This document shows positions 24,453 to 32,502 of a stretch of DNA of 64,000 nucleotides, in pieces (position 1 is the stretch's first letter; every line of letters starts with the position of its first letter). Position numbers and translations under genes: made by a program. This DNA is from a virus: IMG/VR virus record IMGVR_UViG_3300042889_001061, positions 1 to 64,000 of that record, one strand, 5' to 3'. The notes beneath the pieces are model-generated. The model did no database searches and was not told the origin of the DNA. It was given only the letters and a program-made list of their open reading frames with translations.

Positions 24453-24711
24453 TGAACAAGTTAATTTGATTGTGGACGTATGGGCCACTGTTAAGACTTA
24501 CATTGATAAGAAAGAACGCTATGATGCTGCCTGTGCATTACTGCGTAGTTTGGAAAATCACTATGAAATGGATAGTGTTGCAGAAGAACTTCTTGGTAAT
24601 GATTCTACATTAGATACAGTAATTAAAGACTTATATACTGCCAACGACATCGTCGATGACGACGATGACTACGAAGAAGATAATTACGATTCCGACCACG
24701 ACGAAGAATGA
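24442..24711 (+). CDS. Small acidic protein downstream of uvsX
   Basis: 89 residues. A helical core (VNLIVDVWATVKTYIDKKER) is followed by an extremely acidic tail (IVDDDDDYEEDNYDSDHDEE), which mimics DNA or the gp32 tail. It overlaps uvsX by 11 nt and the UvsY-like gene by 4 nt; the ATG at 24442 has GAGGAG upstream. Could modulate recombination proteins; no family recognised. Confidence 0.6.
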   Translation: MLHDEQVNLIVDVWATVKTYIDKKERYDAACALLRSLENHYEMDSVAEELLGNDSTLDTVIKDLYTANDIVDDDDDYEEDNYDSDHDEE

Positions 24712-25169
24712 GTAATTGGTACAGACGTGTTACCGGCAACTTAGGCGAGTTGCCGGGTGCGATTGCCTACTACGAAGCTGAGTTACAAGATGCTAGAATA
24801 GAAACTAGTATTAAAGGTAACTTAGAATCTAACTCCAGACTTATGCCCGGAATAGTGGAACACAGATTTAACCAATTACAAGAAGTCGAAGCTATACTCG
24901 AATTCCTAAACATCCAACTAAGAAAAAAACGAAGTGAGATGTTTAGGAAGTATACTGAGAACTATAATAGAACACTCAGTGATCGTAGTGCGGACAAGTA
25001 TGTGGACGGCGACGACGAAGTAATTGAATGGCAAGTTCTTGTTAATGAGTTTGCTATGATCCGTAACAAATATCTCGGTATCATGAAAGCTATTGACACC
25101 AAGCAATGGCAAATTACTAATATTGTCAAACTCCGTGTAGCGGGTATGGACGATACAACTTTGGGTTAA
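24708..25169 (+). CDS. UvsY-like recombination mediator
   Basis: 153 residues, helical. The pattern ELPGAIAYYEAELQDARIET, EVEAILEFLNIQLRKKRSEM, RKYTENYNRTLSD then DKYVDGDDEVIEWQV and ITNIVKLRVAG resembles UvsY of T4-type phages (T4: 137 residues), including the Tyr-rich YY-x-G-like turn and the final basic helix. UvsY loads UvsX onto gp32-covered DNA. Position right after uvsX supports this. Similarity is by eye only. Confidence 0.55.
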   Translation: MSNWYRRVTGNLGELPGAIAYYEAELQDARIETSIKGNLESNSRLMPGIVEHRFNQLQEVEAILEFLNIQLRKKRSEMFRKYTENYNRTLSDRSADKYVDGDDEVIEWQVLVNEFAMIRNKYLGIMKAIDTKQWQITNIVKLRVAGMDDTTLG

Positions 25170-25198
25170 TTGACACAAATTGGATCCTTTGCTATAAT
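25170..25198 (+). promoter_or_regulatory. Consensus sigma70 promoter
   Basis: TTGACA (25170-25175), 17-nt spacer, TATAAT (25193-25198). Nearly the same sequence recurs at 25451. Confidence 0.9.
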
Positions 25199-25229
25199 AC
25201 ATACATAGAGAAACAAAAAGGAGTCCAAA

Positions 25230-25454
25230 ATGGAACTAGCAATCGGAACTAAAATTGTTTATACAAGTGCCGCAGGTACCCGTAATGCAGAAGTAGTTGG
25301 TATCAAAATTACCCCTACAGCAAAGCCTGGATTTCTTAATACTTTTGTTACACTTTTAATACCCGTACAAACAGGTGTTAAATTTGAGAATAAAATTCAA
25401 ATCTGTGCTGACAATGCCAGCTTAAAAATGTTCAAAGTAGCAGTCATTAATTGA
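25230..25454 (+). CDS. Small beta-rich early protein
   Basis: 74 residues, predicted beta barrel (IGTKIVYTSAAGTRNAEVVG; FVTLLIPVQTGVKFENKIQI). No family recognised. It is transcribed from a perfect sigma70 promoter with AAGGAG before the ATG, and is followed at once by a second copy of the same promoter for the AAA ATPase gene. Confidence 0.6.
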   Translation: MELAIGTKIVYTSAAGTRNAEVVGIKITPTAKPGFLNTFVTLLIPVQTGVKFENKIQICADNASLKMFKVAVIN

Positions 25455-25479
25455 CACAAATTGGTTTCAGTGCTATAAT
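25451..25479 (+). promoter_or_regulatory. Consensus sigma70 promoter (copy of the one at 25170)
   Basis: TTGACA (25451-25456), 17-nt spacer, TATAAT (25474-25479). It shares TTGACACAAATTGG and TGCTATAATACATACATAG-type sequence with the upstream copy. Confidence 0.9.
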
Positions 25480-25512
25480 ACATACATAGATTAACAAAAC
25501 AGGAGTTTATAA

Positions 25513-26589
25513 ATGGCTAATGTAACTATTTTTGCAGGCGAGTATCGCGGCGTTAAAGTTCGTAACCAAACATTCCGCTTGGTGTCAGACGTTAAGTCTG
25601 GTAGCAAAGGTATGTATGTAACAGTTCAAGATGACGGCACCCTGGGTTATCCTGGTAAAGCCATTCGTGTTAAAGTTAAAACAATGGAGGATATCACAGT
25701 GAGTGGTCAAACTATTGCTGACATGACAGATAGTCAGCGCAACAAAGCAAATAAAGACGACAATGTCTTTTCTTTAGTAACTACTAAAGAGACAGAAGTG
25801 TACACAGAAACAGACGAGCAAGCTATTGAGCGCATCCGTGAACGCTTTGATATCCTAGACCAAATGGCAGAAGGCACCACAACAGGTGCAGTTCGTGCTA
25901 TGATTGTCAGCGGCCCTCCGGGCGTAGGTAAGAGCTACGGTGTTGAGAAGGTACTTGAGCAAGCCAGCTTGTTTGACAAAATGGCAAACCGCAAGAACCG
26001 TTTTGAAGTTGTCAAAGGTGCAATGTCAGCATTGGGTTTGTATGCCAAACTTTACAAGTTCTCAGATGAAGGCAACGTTCTAGTGTTTGACGACTGTGAC
26101 AGCATCTTGCTTGACGACTTGTCGTTGAACATTTTGAAAGCCGCACTAGACAGTTCTAAGAAACGTTATATTTCTTGGAACACTGACAGCAATATGTTGG
26201 GTCGTGAAGGCATTCCGGATCGTTTTGAATTTAAAGGTAGTGTGATTTTTATTACTAACATTAAGTTTGAGCACGTTCGCAGTAAGAAATTGAAAGACCA
26301 TTTGGATGCATTGGAAAGCCGTTGCCACTATTTGGACTTGACTATGGACACACAACGTGACAAGTTCCTGCGTATTAAACAAATTGTGCGTGACGGCATG
26401 TTGGACAGTTATGATTTTGAAGAGAATGCCGCACAAGAAATCGTAGACTATATGTGGGAAATGAAAAGCCGTTTGCGTGAGTTGTCTTTGCGTACAGTTT
26501 TGAAGATTGCAGACCTGCGTAAAATGTCAGAACATAATTGGAAACGTCTTGCAGAGACAACAATTTTAAAACGTGCAGAGGTGTGCTAA
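25513..26589 (+). CDS. AAA+ ATPase
   Basis: 358 residues. The N-terminal 100 residues are a beta-rich domain. The AAA core follows: Walker A GPPGVGKS (134-141), Walker B VLVFDDCD, sensor 1 VIFITN, and a sensor 2-like RLRELSLRTVLKIADL. This single-domain AAA type is common in T4-type aquatic phages next to recombination genes and may load or remodel DNA-bound complexes. It is early, from a perfect promoter. The exact role is unknown. Confidence 0.78.
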   Translation: MANVTIFAGEYRGVKVRNQTFRLVSDVKSGSKGMYVTVQDDGTLGYPGKAIRVKVKTMEDITVSGQTIADMTDSQRNKANKDDNVFSLVTTKETEVYTETDEQAIERIRERFDILDQMAEGTTTGAVRAMIVSGPPGVGKSYGVEKVLEQASLFDKMANRKNRFEVVKGAMSALGLYAKLYKFSDEGNVLVFDDCDSILLDDLSLNILKAALDSSKKRYISWNTDSNMLGREGIPDRFEFKGSVIFITNIKFEHVRSKKLKDHLDALESRCHYLDLTMDTQRDKFLRIKQIVRDGMLDSYDFEENAAQEIVDYMWEMKSRLRELSLRTVLKIADLRKMSEHNWKRLAETTILKRAEVC

Positions 26590-26594
26590 ACTAA

Positions 26595-26638
26595 ACAATG
26601 CCTAGTTAATTGATGTTAACTAGGCATTGTGCTATAAT
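26595..26638 (+). promoter_or_regulatory. Promoter whose -35 lies in the loop of a 15-bp perfect palindrome
   Basis: ACAATGCCTAGTTAA (26595-26609) and TTAACTAGGCATTGT (26616-26630) are exact reverse complements. The 6-nt loop TTGATG (26610-26615) is a -35 hexamer; 17 nt later is TATAAT (26633-26638). The arm therefore fills the spacer. It could be a repressor operator, a barrier to read-through from the AAA gene, or both. Confidence 0.7.
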
Positions 26639-26666
26639 AACTTTTAAAACAACAAAGGGAATTCAA

Positions 26667-28754
26667 ATGAAATTCAAACCCACTCTCGTAGCAGTAGCAG
26701 TTTTGACATTGGCTGGAAGTGTGCAGGCTCAAACTCCTGCTCCACAGACTTATCTATCTCCAACTGGAAAACGTTATGAAAGCATTGAACAATATCAGAT
26801 TCAAACTGTATTAAACAGAGTTGGTGCCCCAGAAGCGTGGTCGCGTGGCTATACAGGTAAAGGAGTTAGCATAGCAATCATCGATAACGGATTTGACTTG
26901 GGAACATACGATTTAAAAGGGGCGGTTGGTAGCTATAAAAACTTTTATGTAGGTTCTATTAGTGCTGCCAACACTGGTTGGGGCGAGCATGGTACGGCAA
27001 TGTCAAGTATTGCCGCAGGCAGATATGGTGGTGACGTAGGTACAGTAGGTGTTGCATATGATGCGACCTTGCTACTTGCACAGGCAGGTCAGGGCGGCAG
27101 GATGCCTCAAATTGATGATGCCGCAGTTATTCGAGCATTAAACTGGGCTGGAGAAAATAAAGCAGTTGCAGTTAATATGAGCTTTAGTTCTGCCTTTAAT
27201 GTAGATTACGTTAAAGGTACTAAACGGATTGGCAATACTGATTTTTATCAAGGTAGCGCAACATCTAGTGCGATGTATGGAAAAGTAAACACATTAAAAA
27301 CATATTTTACATCAACTAATACAACTAGTGTTATTGTAGCCGCCGCTGGTAATCAAGGACTAGCGTATTCGGGCTATCCGGGTGCTTTTGCCACTGCTAC
27401 AAATGACAAAGGTGAATTGTTGTTTGGTGGTCGTTGGTTGATTGTTGGTGCAGTTGACGCCAACAACAATATTGCTTCTTATAGTAATCGTGCAGGTAGT
27501 ATCTGTACTAACGTGGTTGCAGGTGCATGTAAAGATCTATATAGTGTGAAAGATTTTTATGTTGTTGCTCCGGGAGGATCTTCACTAAAAGGTGACTTTG
27601 TCGCAGTAGCATATGATAAAAGCAAAGCGGCAGAAACTCTTGCCGGCGGTCTTGGTTCTGGTACAAGTCAAGCAACAGCGATTGTAACCGGCGGCATTGC
27701 AATTATTAAGCAAGCATGGCCACAGCTTAGTGCCGCACAGATTGTCCAGTTGGTTAAAACTACTGCCACTGACTTGGGTGCTAAAGGTGTAGATGAAGTT
27801 TATGGTTGGGGTATGGTTAATTTTGATAAAGCTACTCAGCCGCAGGGTTTGTTGAAGATTGCTAACTTTAAAGGATATGCATCTGCAACTCCGTTGTCAT
27901 CCACAGGTGTTGCGTCAAGCGGTAGTGCTAGTCTTAAAACGAGTAGTGTGCTGAAAAATGTACAAGGCTTGGACAGTTATAATCGCAACTATACATTGGA
28001 CATGACTCGGGTAGTTATTACTAATCCAGTGGCAACATATCGCAGTTCTAGTTCTTATTTGGCAATGAGTCCAGCAGGCTATAATGAAGTATCTACACCA
28101 GTAACTGAAAACTATAGCGTTAAGATGATGCAAAGTCAAACTGGTATTGCCAGTGAAGTTTCTTACAATGAACAAGGTGCTAGCTATAGTGTGCAGTTTG
28201 GTAGCATGACAGAGAAGTCGGGCTTCCTTGGTAACTATGGTACAGGTGCAATGGCATTTGGTGATAGTTCTACTAGTTACTTACAACTTGGTACCGAACA
28301 CAAGTTTGGTAGCGTAGCAGTATTTGGTAGTTACGGACTAGGTACTACTCGTGCAGGAAGTGTGCAAGACAGTATGATCCAACTTGGTAATCGTATTAGT
28401 AGTGACACATGGAGAATGGGTGTTGCTAAGAACAATGTCTTCCAAAATAAAGATGCTGTGAGCCTAAGTGTAGTTAGTCCTGTAAGTGTGCGAAATGGCT
28501 CGGCAACTGTTACAGGTGTAACTGGCTACGAGTTCACAGACAATGGTGATGGCGCAGATGCTCGGGCTATTGTTAGCACAGAGACTATCAACTTGCGAGC
28601 ACAAGTTAAGCCCATGGATTTGGTATTAGGTTATACTGTAATTGGTAAAGGCTACGACCGTGTAAACGTAAATGTTGCTAGACAGTTTAACGTAGGCGGT
28701 GTTGCAGGCAATACAGCTAACAGCATTGGTGTTATGGCAGTCAAGTCTTTCTAA
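26667..28754 (+). CDS. Secreted subtilisin-like serine protease with autotransporter-like C-terminus
   Basis: 695 residues. A Sec signal peptide (MKFKPTLVAVAVLTLAGSVQA) is followed by an S8 subtilase domain (about 55-395). The catalytic triad is D73 in IAIIDNGFDLG, H108 in WGEHGTAMSS and S334 in GSGTSQATAIVTGG, with oxyanion N229 in AAAGNQG. Residues about 420-695 are beta-rich with alternating hydrophobic residues (YLQLGTEHKFGSVAVFGSYG; MRLGV-like strands) and end in the aromatic residue F (VMAVKSF), as Gram-negative outer-membrane barrels do. Size and order match classical autotransporters. It would act at the host surface. The start at 26667 has AAAGGGA upstream. Confidence 0.75.
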   Translation: MKFKPTLVAVAVLTLAGSVQAQTPAPQTYLSPTGKRYESIEQYQIQTVLNRVGAPEAWSRGYTGKGVSIAIIDNGFDLGTYDLKGAVGSYKNFYVGSISAANTGWGEHGTAMSSIAAGRYGGDVGTVGVAYDATLLLAQAGQGGRMPQIDDAAVIRALNWAGENKAVAVNMSFSSAFNVDYVKGTKRIGNTDFYQGSATSSAMYGKVNTLKTYFTSTNTTSVIVAAAGNQGLAYSGYPGAFATATNDKGELLFGGRWLIVGAVDANNNIASYSNRAGSICTNVVAGACKDLYSVKDFYVVAPGGSSLKGDFVAVAYDKSKAAETLAGGLGSGTSQATAIVTGGIAIIKQAWPQLSAAQIVQLVKTTATDLGAKGVDEVYGWGMVNFDKATQPQGLLKIANFKGYASATPLSSTGVASSGSASLKTSSVLKNVQGLDSYNRNYTLDMTRVVITNPVATYRSSSSYLAMSPAGYNEVSTPVTENYSVKMMQSQTGIASEVSYNEQGASYSVQFGSMTEKSGFLGNYGTGAMAFGDSSTSYLQLGTEHKFGSVAVFGSYGLGTTRAGSVQDSMIQLGNRISSDTWRMGVAKNNVFQNKDAVSLSVVSPVSVRNGSATVTGVTGYEFTDNGDGADARAIVSTETINLRAQVKPMDLVLGYTVIGKGYDRVNVNVARQFNVGGVAGNTANSIGVMAVKSF

Positions 28755-28783
28755 TTGACAGCAATTAATTTTAATGTTATAAT
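28755..28783 (+). promoter_or_regulatory. Consensus sigma70 promoter
   Basis: TTGACA (28755-28760), 17-nt spacer, TATAAT (28778-28783); begins 1 nt after the protease stop codon. Confidence 0.88.
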
Positions 28784-28787
28784 TACT

Positions 28788-28857
28788 GCATAGTGTAGAA
28801 TAAGCTACGCTATGCTTTATAGGTCGAGAATGACCGCAACCCTGGGCGAGTTTGCCC
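28788..28857 (+). promoter_or_regulatory. Structured 5' leader of three hairpins
   Basis: An 11-bp stem, GCATAGTGTAG (28788-28798) / CTACGCTATGC (28805-28815), sits at the expected transcript start. GGTC/GACC (28822-28835) and GGGC/GCCC (28844-28857) follow, both with 6-nt loops starting GAG. AAAGGA then precedes the ATG at 28877. It may stabilise the mRNA or bind a regulator; no known riboswitch is recognised. Confidence 0.5.
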
Positions 28858-28876
28858 GCAAAAAGGAAATTTACTT

Positions 28877-30022
28877 ATGACAACAATTACCCACGCTCAA
28901 ACTATTAACGGGCGTTATCTAAAATCTACCAGCCATTTCGTTTCGTTACAACAACGTCTTGCAGATGCGCTGAAATCTTCTCCAGTATTCGTAAACATGC
29001 TAACTGCAATGGTAGACGAGTACAAACGTCGACATGCCAACTGGGCAAAGTTTTCCGACATGAAACTTTGTGAAGCAATTCAAGTTCCGATGGACAAAAT
29101 CCTAATTGATACTACAATGCAACGTAGTTTGAATCTCCGTCACGTCTTGAATATTCTACAGAACTTTAAAAGTAGTATGGTGATGGCAATTCAAGTGTAT
29201 GTAGACGAAAACAAACCTGGTTATTATATTGCATGGGAGGGTCAACATACTGCTATTGCTTTGCATATTATTCTAACAAAAGTATTTGGCGAGCAGACAG
29301 CTAACGCTATGATCCCAGTTGTGATTTACAATGTCAAACAGAAATTAGAAATTCGTCGTAACTTTATTTTGCTTAATGGCGATGCCAAAGAAGAATTAGA
29401 CTTTATTGACAAGTATATCCAAATGGTATTTGGTGTTAAGATTGATAAGGCGGATGACCAAGAATGGATTGACACAGCCCTTAAGAATGACTACTTTGCC
29501 GCCGCAGGATTGTTTGCCACACATAGTAAGTTCGGAGACGAAGACCAACCAGGCGCATTTACTTTGTTAGCTGATACTCTTATGAGCAAGAGCTTGAAGA
29601 CCCGCAAGCATCCAGAAGTTACTCGTATGTTTGCACAGTACTGGAGTTTCTTAAATCAACAACGTCCTGTAGAACCCAAGGAAGCTAGGCAGTTGTATGA
29701 GTACTTTAATTTGTGTTATGAGCAAAAGATCGTAGTTGATGATGCATACTTGTTGGACTTAGTAGCTTTTACTAAAGCTAACTTCGGAGCAGACTTTGGA
29801 CCCAATAGTCCATTCTGGGATAAAGTTAAAATGTCGTACGAATCGTGGTACTCCAAGGCTAATCCAGAATCATTTGCAGAGTTTGGTTTGAAAGGCTTTA
29901 CTACAGAAATGCGTACAGGTATTCCGTTTTTAATTGCACAACTTAAAAAGAGTACTAAATTAAAAGTGCCCGCATTTACTCCTAACAATGGCTTTACAGT
30001 TAACAAAAAGGACTTGTGGTAA
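28877..30022 (+). CDS. ParB/sulfiredoxin-fold-like protein
   Basis: 381 residues. Residues 55-150 resemble the ParB N-terminal or DGQHR-type domain: VPMDKILIDTTMQRSLNLRH, MAIQVYVDENKPGYYIAWEG and GQHTAIALHIILTKVFG. In this family a Q-R or G-Q-H core binds nucleotide and DNA. The C-terminal 200 residues are helical and unknown. It lies just before an HNH endonuclease gene, and the pair may act together on DNA. Expression is early, from a strong promoter with a structured leader. Confidence 0.6.
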   Translation: MTTITHAQTINGRYLKSTSHFVSLQQRLADALKSSPVFVNMLTAMVDEYKRRHANWAKFSDMKLCEAIQVPMDKILIDTTMQRSLNLRHVLNILQNFKSSMVMAIQVYVDENKPGYYIAWEGQHTAIALHIILTKVFGEQTANAMIPVVIYNVKQKLEIRRNFILLNGDAKEELDFIDKYIQMVFGVKIDKADDQEWIDTALKNDYFAAAGLFATHSKFGDEDQPGAFTLLADTLMSKSLKTRKHPEVTRMFAQYWSFLNQQRPVEPKEARQLYEYFNLCYEQKIVVDDAYLLDLVAFTKANFGADFGPNSPFWDKVKMSYESWYSKANPESFAEFGLKGFTTEMRTGIPFLIAQLKKSTKLKVPAFTPNNGFTVNKKDLW

Positions 30023-30029
30023 TATAACT

Positions 30030-30476
30030 ATGTTTAGAGACCCTAACAAAGACAAACTTAAGAGCCAAAGTATTCTTAAGGAACAATATAAATTACAATG
30101 TAAATGCAGATTGGAAGATTGCGACAATGATCTTACAATTTTTGATGGTCCGGGTAGTGATGGTTTCTGCCGCGAACATCAACTTCAACTTACAGACTAC
30201 GAAGGCGGTATGGGAAAAGCAGATCGCCCACATACATTTTACAGAGGTTGGCTCTGCGAGAAGTGTGGATACGATCCAAGAGAAGACAGTCAGTTTGATG
30301 ATATAGAAGATCCATTTCATAAACTTCGTTGTATGCGAGGAGTAATGCACGGGGATCATTTGGAACGCAAAAGTGACGGCGGCGCAGATACCGCAGAGAA
30401 CATCCAAACTCTATGTTGTAGATGCCATATGATTAAAACATACAAAGAAAAAGATTACTTAAAGGGCAATAAATGA
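30030..30476 (+). CDS. HNH endonuclease
   Basis: 148 residues. The C-terminal HNH motif is clear: MHGDHLERKSDGG, then AENIQTLCCRCHMIKT, with metal-site Cys residues LCEKCG and CCRC forming a zinc ribbon. N-terminal residues are basic with a CKCR...CDND pair. It cuts DNA with one metal ion. It could be a free-standing homing enzyme or a host-DNA nuclease; tight linkage (7 nt) to the ParB-like gene suggests the second or a joint role. A strong terminator follows. Confidence 0.82.
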   Translation: MFRDPNKDKLKSQSILKEQYKLQCKCRLEDCDNDLTIFDGPGSDGFCREHQLQLTDYEGGMGKADRPHTFYRGWLCEKCGYDPREDSQFDDIEDPFHKLRCMRGVMHGDHLERKSDGGADTAENIQTLCCRCHMIKTYKEKDYLKGNK

Positions 30477-30483
30477 ACAAATT

Positions 30484-30507
30484 AAGCAACTGAAAGGTTG
30501 CTTTTTT
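30484..30507 (+). terminator. Rho-independent terminator
   Basis: AAGCAAC (30484-30490), 6-nt loop TGAAAG, GTTGCTT (30497-30503), followed by a T run to 30507. Confidence 0.85.
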
Positions 30508-30518
30508 GTGACTGAATA

Positions 30519-30527
30519 TGTTATACT
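30519..30527 (+). promoter_or_regulatory. Extended -10 promoter of uvsW, leaderless geometry
   Basis: TGTTATACT gives TGn-TATACT (30519-30527), with no good -35. The ATG at 30534 is 6 nt downstream of the -10, so the mRNA is expected to begin at that ATG. Confidence 0.65.
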
Positions 30528-30533
30528 ATGTCT

Positions 30534-31988
30534 ATGACATCTTGTACAATACATATTAAAGACGAAGTTAACATTAAGATATCTGACTTAGTAACTGCTA
30601 CTAGACGTAAACTAGAAAAAGAATTCAAGTACTTTCAGCCCTGGGCTTACCACAGTCCAGCATATAAGCTAGGACGCTGGGATGGTTGTGTTAGTTATTT
30701 TAGTCTAGGCGGTAGTACTTACTTTAATCTTCTAGATAGAATACTACCCATTCTAGTTGATGAAGGTTACAATATTGAAATTGATGACCAAAGAACTAAT
30801 CATAACTTTCAATTCCGTGAGGTAACTGAAACAACACATGAACAAACTATTTGGCCCAAAGGACATGTCAATGAAGGACAACCAGTATTACTACGTGACT
30901 ATCAAGTAGATGCTATTAACAAGTTCCTAAACAATTTACAATGTGTACAAGAGATCAGTACTGGTGCCGGCAAAACTATTACAACAGCAACATTATCCGG
31001 AAGTGTGCAGGACTATGGTAGAACATTAATTATTGTTCCTAACAAAGACTTGGTCAAGCAGACATTAGAAGATTATGAACTATTGGGTCTTGATGTAGGT
31101 GTTTACTTTGGCGATAAGAAAGAACTGGGTAAGACACATACCATCTGCACATGGCAAAGTCTTAACGTATTAGAAAAACGTTTTAAAGACGGACTCAGTC
31201 CTTTAAGTCTAGAGGAGTTTGGTCAAGACTTGGTAGCAATTATTGTCGATGAAGTTCACCAAGCAAAAGCAGATGTACTTAAGGCATTGTTAAGCGGACC
31301 ATTTGCTAATGTACCTATTCGTTGGGGATTGACAGGAACTATTCCTAAAGAAGATTTTGAAAAAGTTGGATTAATTGCAACCTTAGGTCCTGTGGTAAAT
31401 AAGATCGCTGCCAAGGATCTACAGGATCAAGGTGTGTTAGCTAACTGCACAGTTAACGTCATTCAATTACAAGAGACAGCACAATACCAAACATATCAAG
31501 AAGAACTGACATTCTTAACGACAAATACTCGTCGCATAGATTTCATTGCAGAGTTCGTAAAAAGTCTTGCCTTGTCTGGAAACACATTAGTATTAGTAGA
31601 TAGAATTAAAGCAGGTGAATTGCTCTGTGAAAGGATCACAGATAGTGTATTCGTCAGCGGCGCAATGAAAACAGGTGATAGAAAAGAACACTATGATGAA
31701 ATTAAAGACAGCGATGGCAAGGTTATTGTGGCGACTTATGGTGTGGCCTCTGTGGGTATTAATATTCCTCGTATTTTTAATCTGGTTCTTTTGGAGCCCG
31801 GAAAGAGCTTTGTTCGCGTTATCCAAAGCATTGGACGAGGTATTAGAAAAGCTCAAGATAAGGACCATGTAGAGATTTGGGACTTGACATCAAGTGCAAA
31901 GTTTAGTAAGAAGCATCTTACTACAAGAAAGAAATACTATGAGGAAGCTGGCTATCCTTATAAAATTGAGAAAGTAAAATACCTATGA
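30534..31988 (+). CDS. uvsW: DNA/RNA helicase UvsW (superfamily 2)
   Basis: 484 residues from this start. The N-terminal domain (about 1-110) contains EKEFKYFQPWAYHSPAYKLG, as in UvsW. Motif I STGAGKT, motif II VDEVHQAKA (DEVH), motif III LTGT and motif VI QSIGRGIRKAQDKDHV are present. UvsW unwinds R-loops and branched DNA, shifting replication from origin-dependent to recombination-dependent mode. The ATG at 30534 is preferred over 30528 because the latter would lie upstream of the predicted transcript start. Confidence 0.88.
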   Translation: MTSCTIHIKDEVNIKISDLVTATRRKLEKEFKYFQPWAYHSPAYKLGRWDGCVSYFSLGGSTYFNLLDRILPILVDEGYNIEIDDQRTNHNFQFREVTETTHEQTIWPKGHVNEGQPVLLRDYQVDAINKFLNNLQCVQEISTGAGKTITTATLSGSVQDYGRTLIIVPNKDLVKQTLEDYELLGLDVGVYFGDKKELGKTHTICTWQSLNVLEKRFKDGLSPLSLEEFGQDLVAIIVDEVHQAKADVLKALLSGPFANVPIRWGLTGTIPKEDFEKVGLIATLGPVVNKIAAKDLQDQGVLANCTVNVIQLQETAQYQTYQEELTFLTTNTRRIDFIAEFVKSLALSGNTLVLVDRIKAGELLCERITDSVFVSGAMKTGDRKEHYDEIKDSDGKVIVATYGVASVGINIPRIFNLVLLEPGKSFVRVIQSIGRGIRKAQDKDHVEIWDLTSSAKFSKKHLTTRKKYYEEAGYPYKIEKVKYL

Positions 31989-32485
31989 ATATATTAACTT
32001 CTAATAATGAAGCATTTGAGTTGAATTCTTTACCAGAGGAAGTGGAAGATCTGCGATATGGAGTTCTTGATTGGAACGATCCTAAGAACGTTGACTATCA
32101 TTTTGTGCCATTAATCTTCATGGAAACATTTCATGCGCCTGCCGCTGTATTAAAAATCGGTGACTATATTATTCAAGTTCCCCTGGATTGGTATATTGTC
32201 ATAGGTGAAAAAGATCACGGCGACCCAGAGATTGTTCCTATTATGAACATCAATGATCGGGGTTTCAGTGCATTTGCTTTTAACCCTATTAGTAGTTTTA
32301 GATTAGACTTTCAGCCACTGGAAATTATCAATGTGTTTCAAGACATTCGTTGGTATACACCTAAACTTAAACATGGACATATTCTAGCAGTGCCGTTAGA
32401 AACAGGTCCCAAGCCTTTATGTGCTTACTTTGTTAAAGAAACTACCAAGCTACCGGAAGTATTGTCCATAGACAAAATGTATTAA
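31985..32485 (+). CDS. Hypothetical protein after uvsW
   Basis: 166 residues with no recognised function. Compact mixed fold, rich in Pro and aromatics (YHFVPLIFMETFHAPAAVLK; YIIQVPLDWYIVIGEKDHGD; LEIINVFQDIRWYTPKL). Overlaps uvsW by 4 nt (ATGA), so it is co-translated with it. No membrane or signal sequences. Possibly a partner of replication proteins. Confidence 0.6.
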   Translation: MNILTSNNEAFELNSLPEEVEDLRYGVLDWNDPKNVDYHFVPLIFMETFHAPAAVLKIGDYIIQVPLDWYIVIGEKDHGDPEIVPIMNINDRGFSAFAFNPISSFRLDFQPLEIINVFQDIRWYTPKLKHGHILAVPLETGPKPLCAYFVKETTKLPEVLSIDKMY

Positions 32486-32497
32486 AGAGCGTATAAT
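32469..32497 (+). promoter_or_regulatory. Sigma70 promoter, leaderless geometry
   Basis: TAGACA (32469-32474), 17-nt spacer, TATAAT (32492-32497), then 5 nt to the ATG at 32503. No Shine-Dalgarno. Confidence 0.75.
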
Positions 32498-32502
32498 ACA
32501 GT

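Noticed and set aside
30030-30476. HNH gene as part of an intron or intein
   Set aside because: The flanking genes are complete and separate, with no sign of a split reading frame or splice-site sequence.
30528-30533. ATG at 30528 as the uvsW start
   Set aside because: It directly abuts the -10 box and would precede the transcript start; the ATG at 30534 fits instead.
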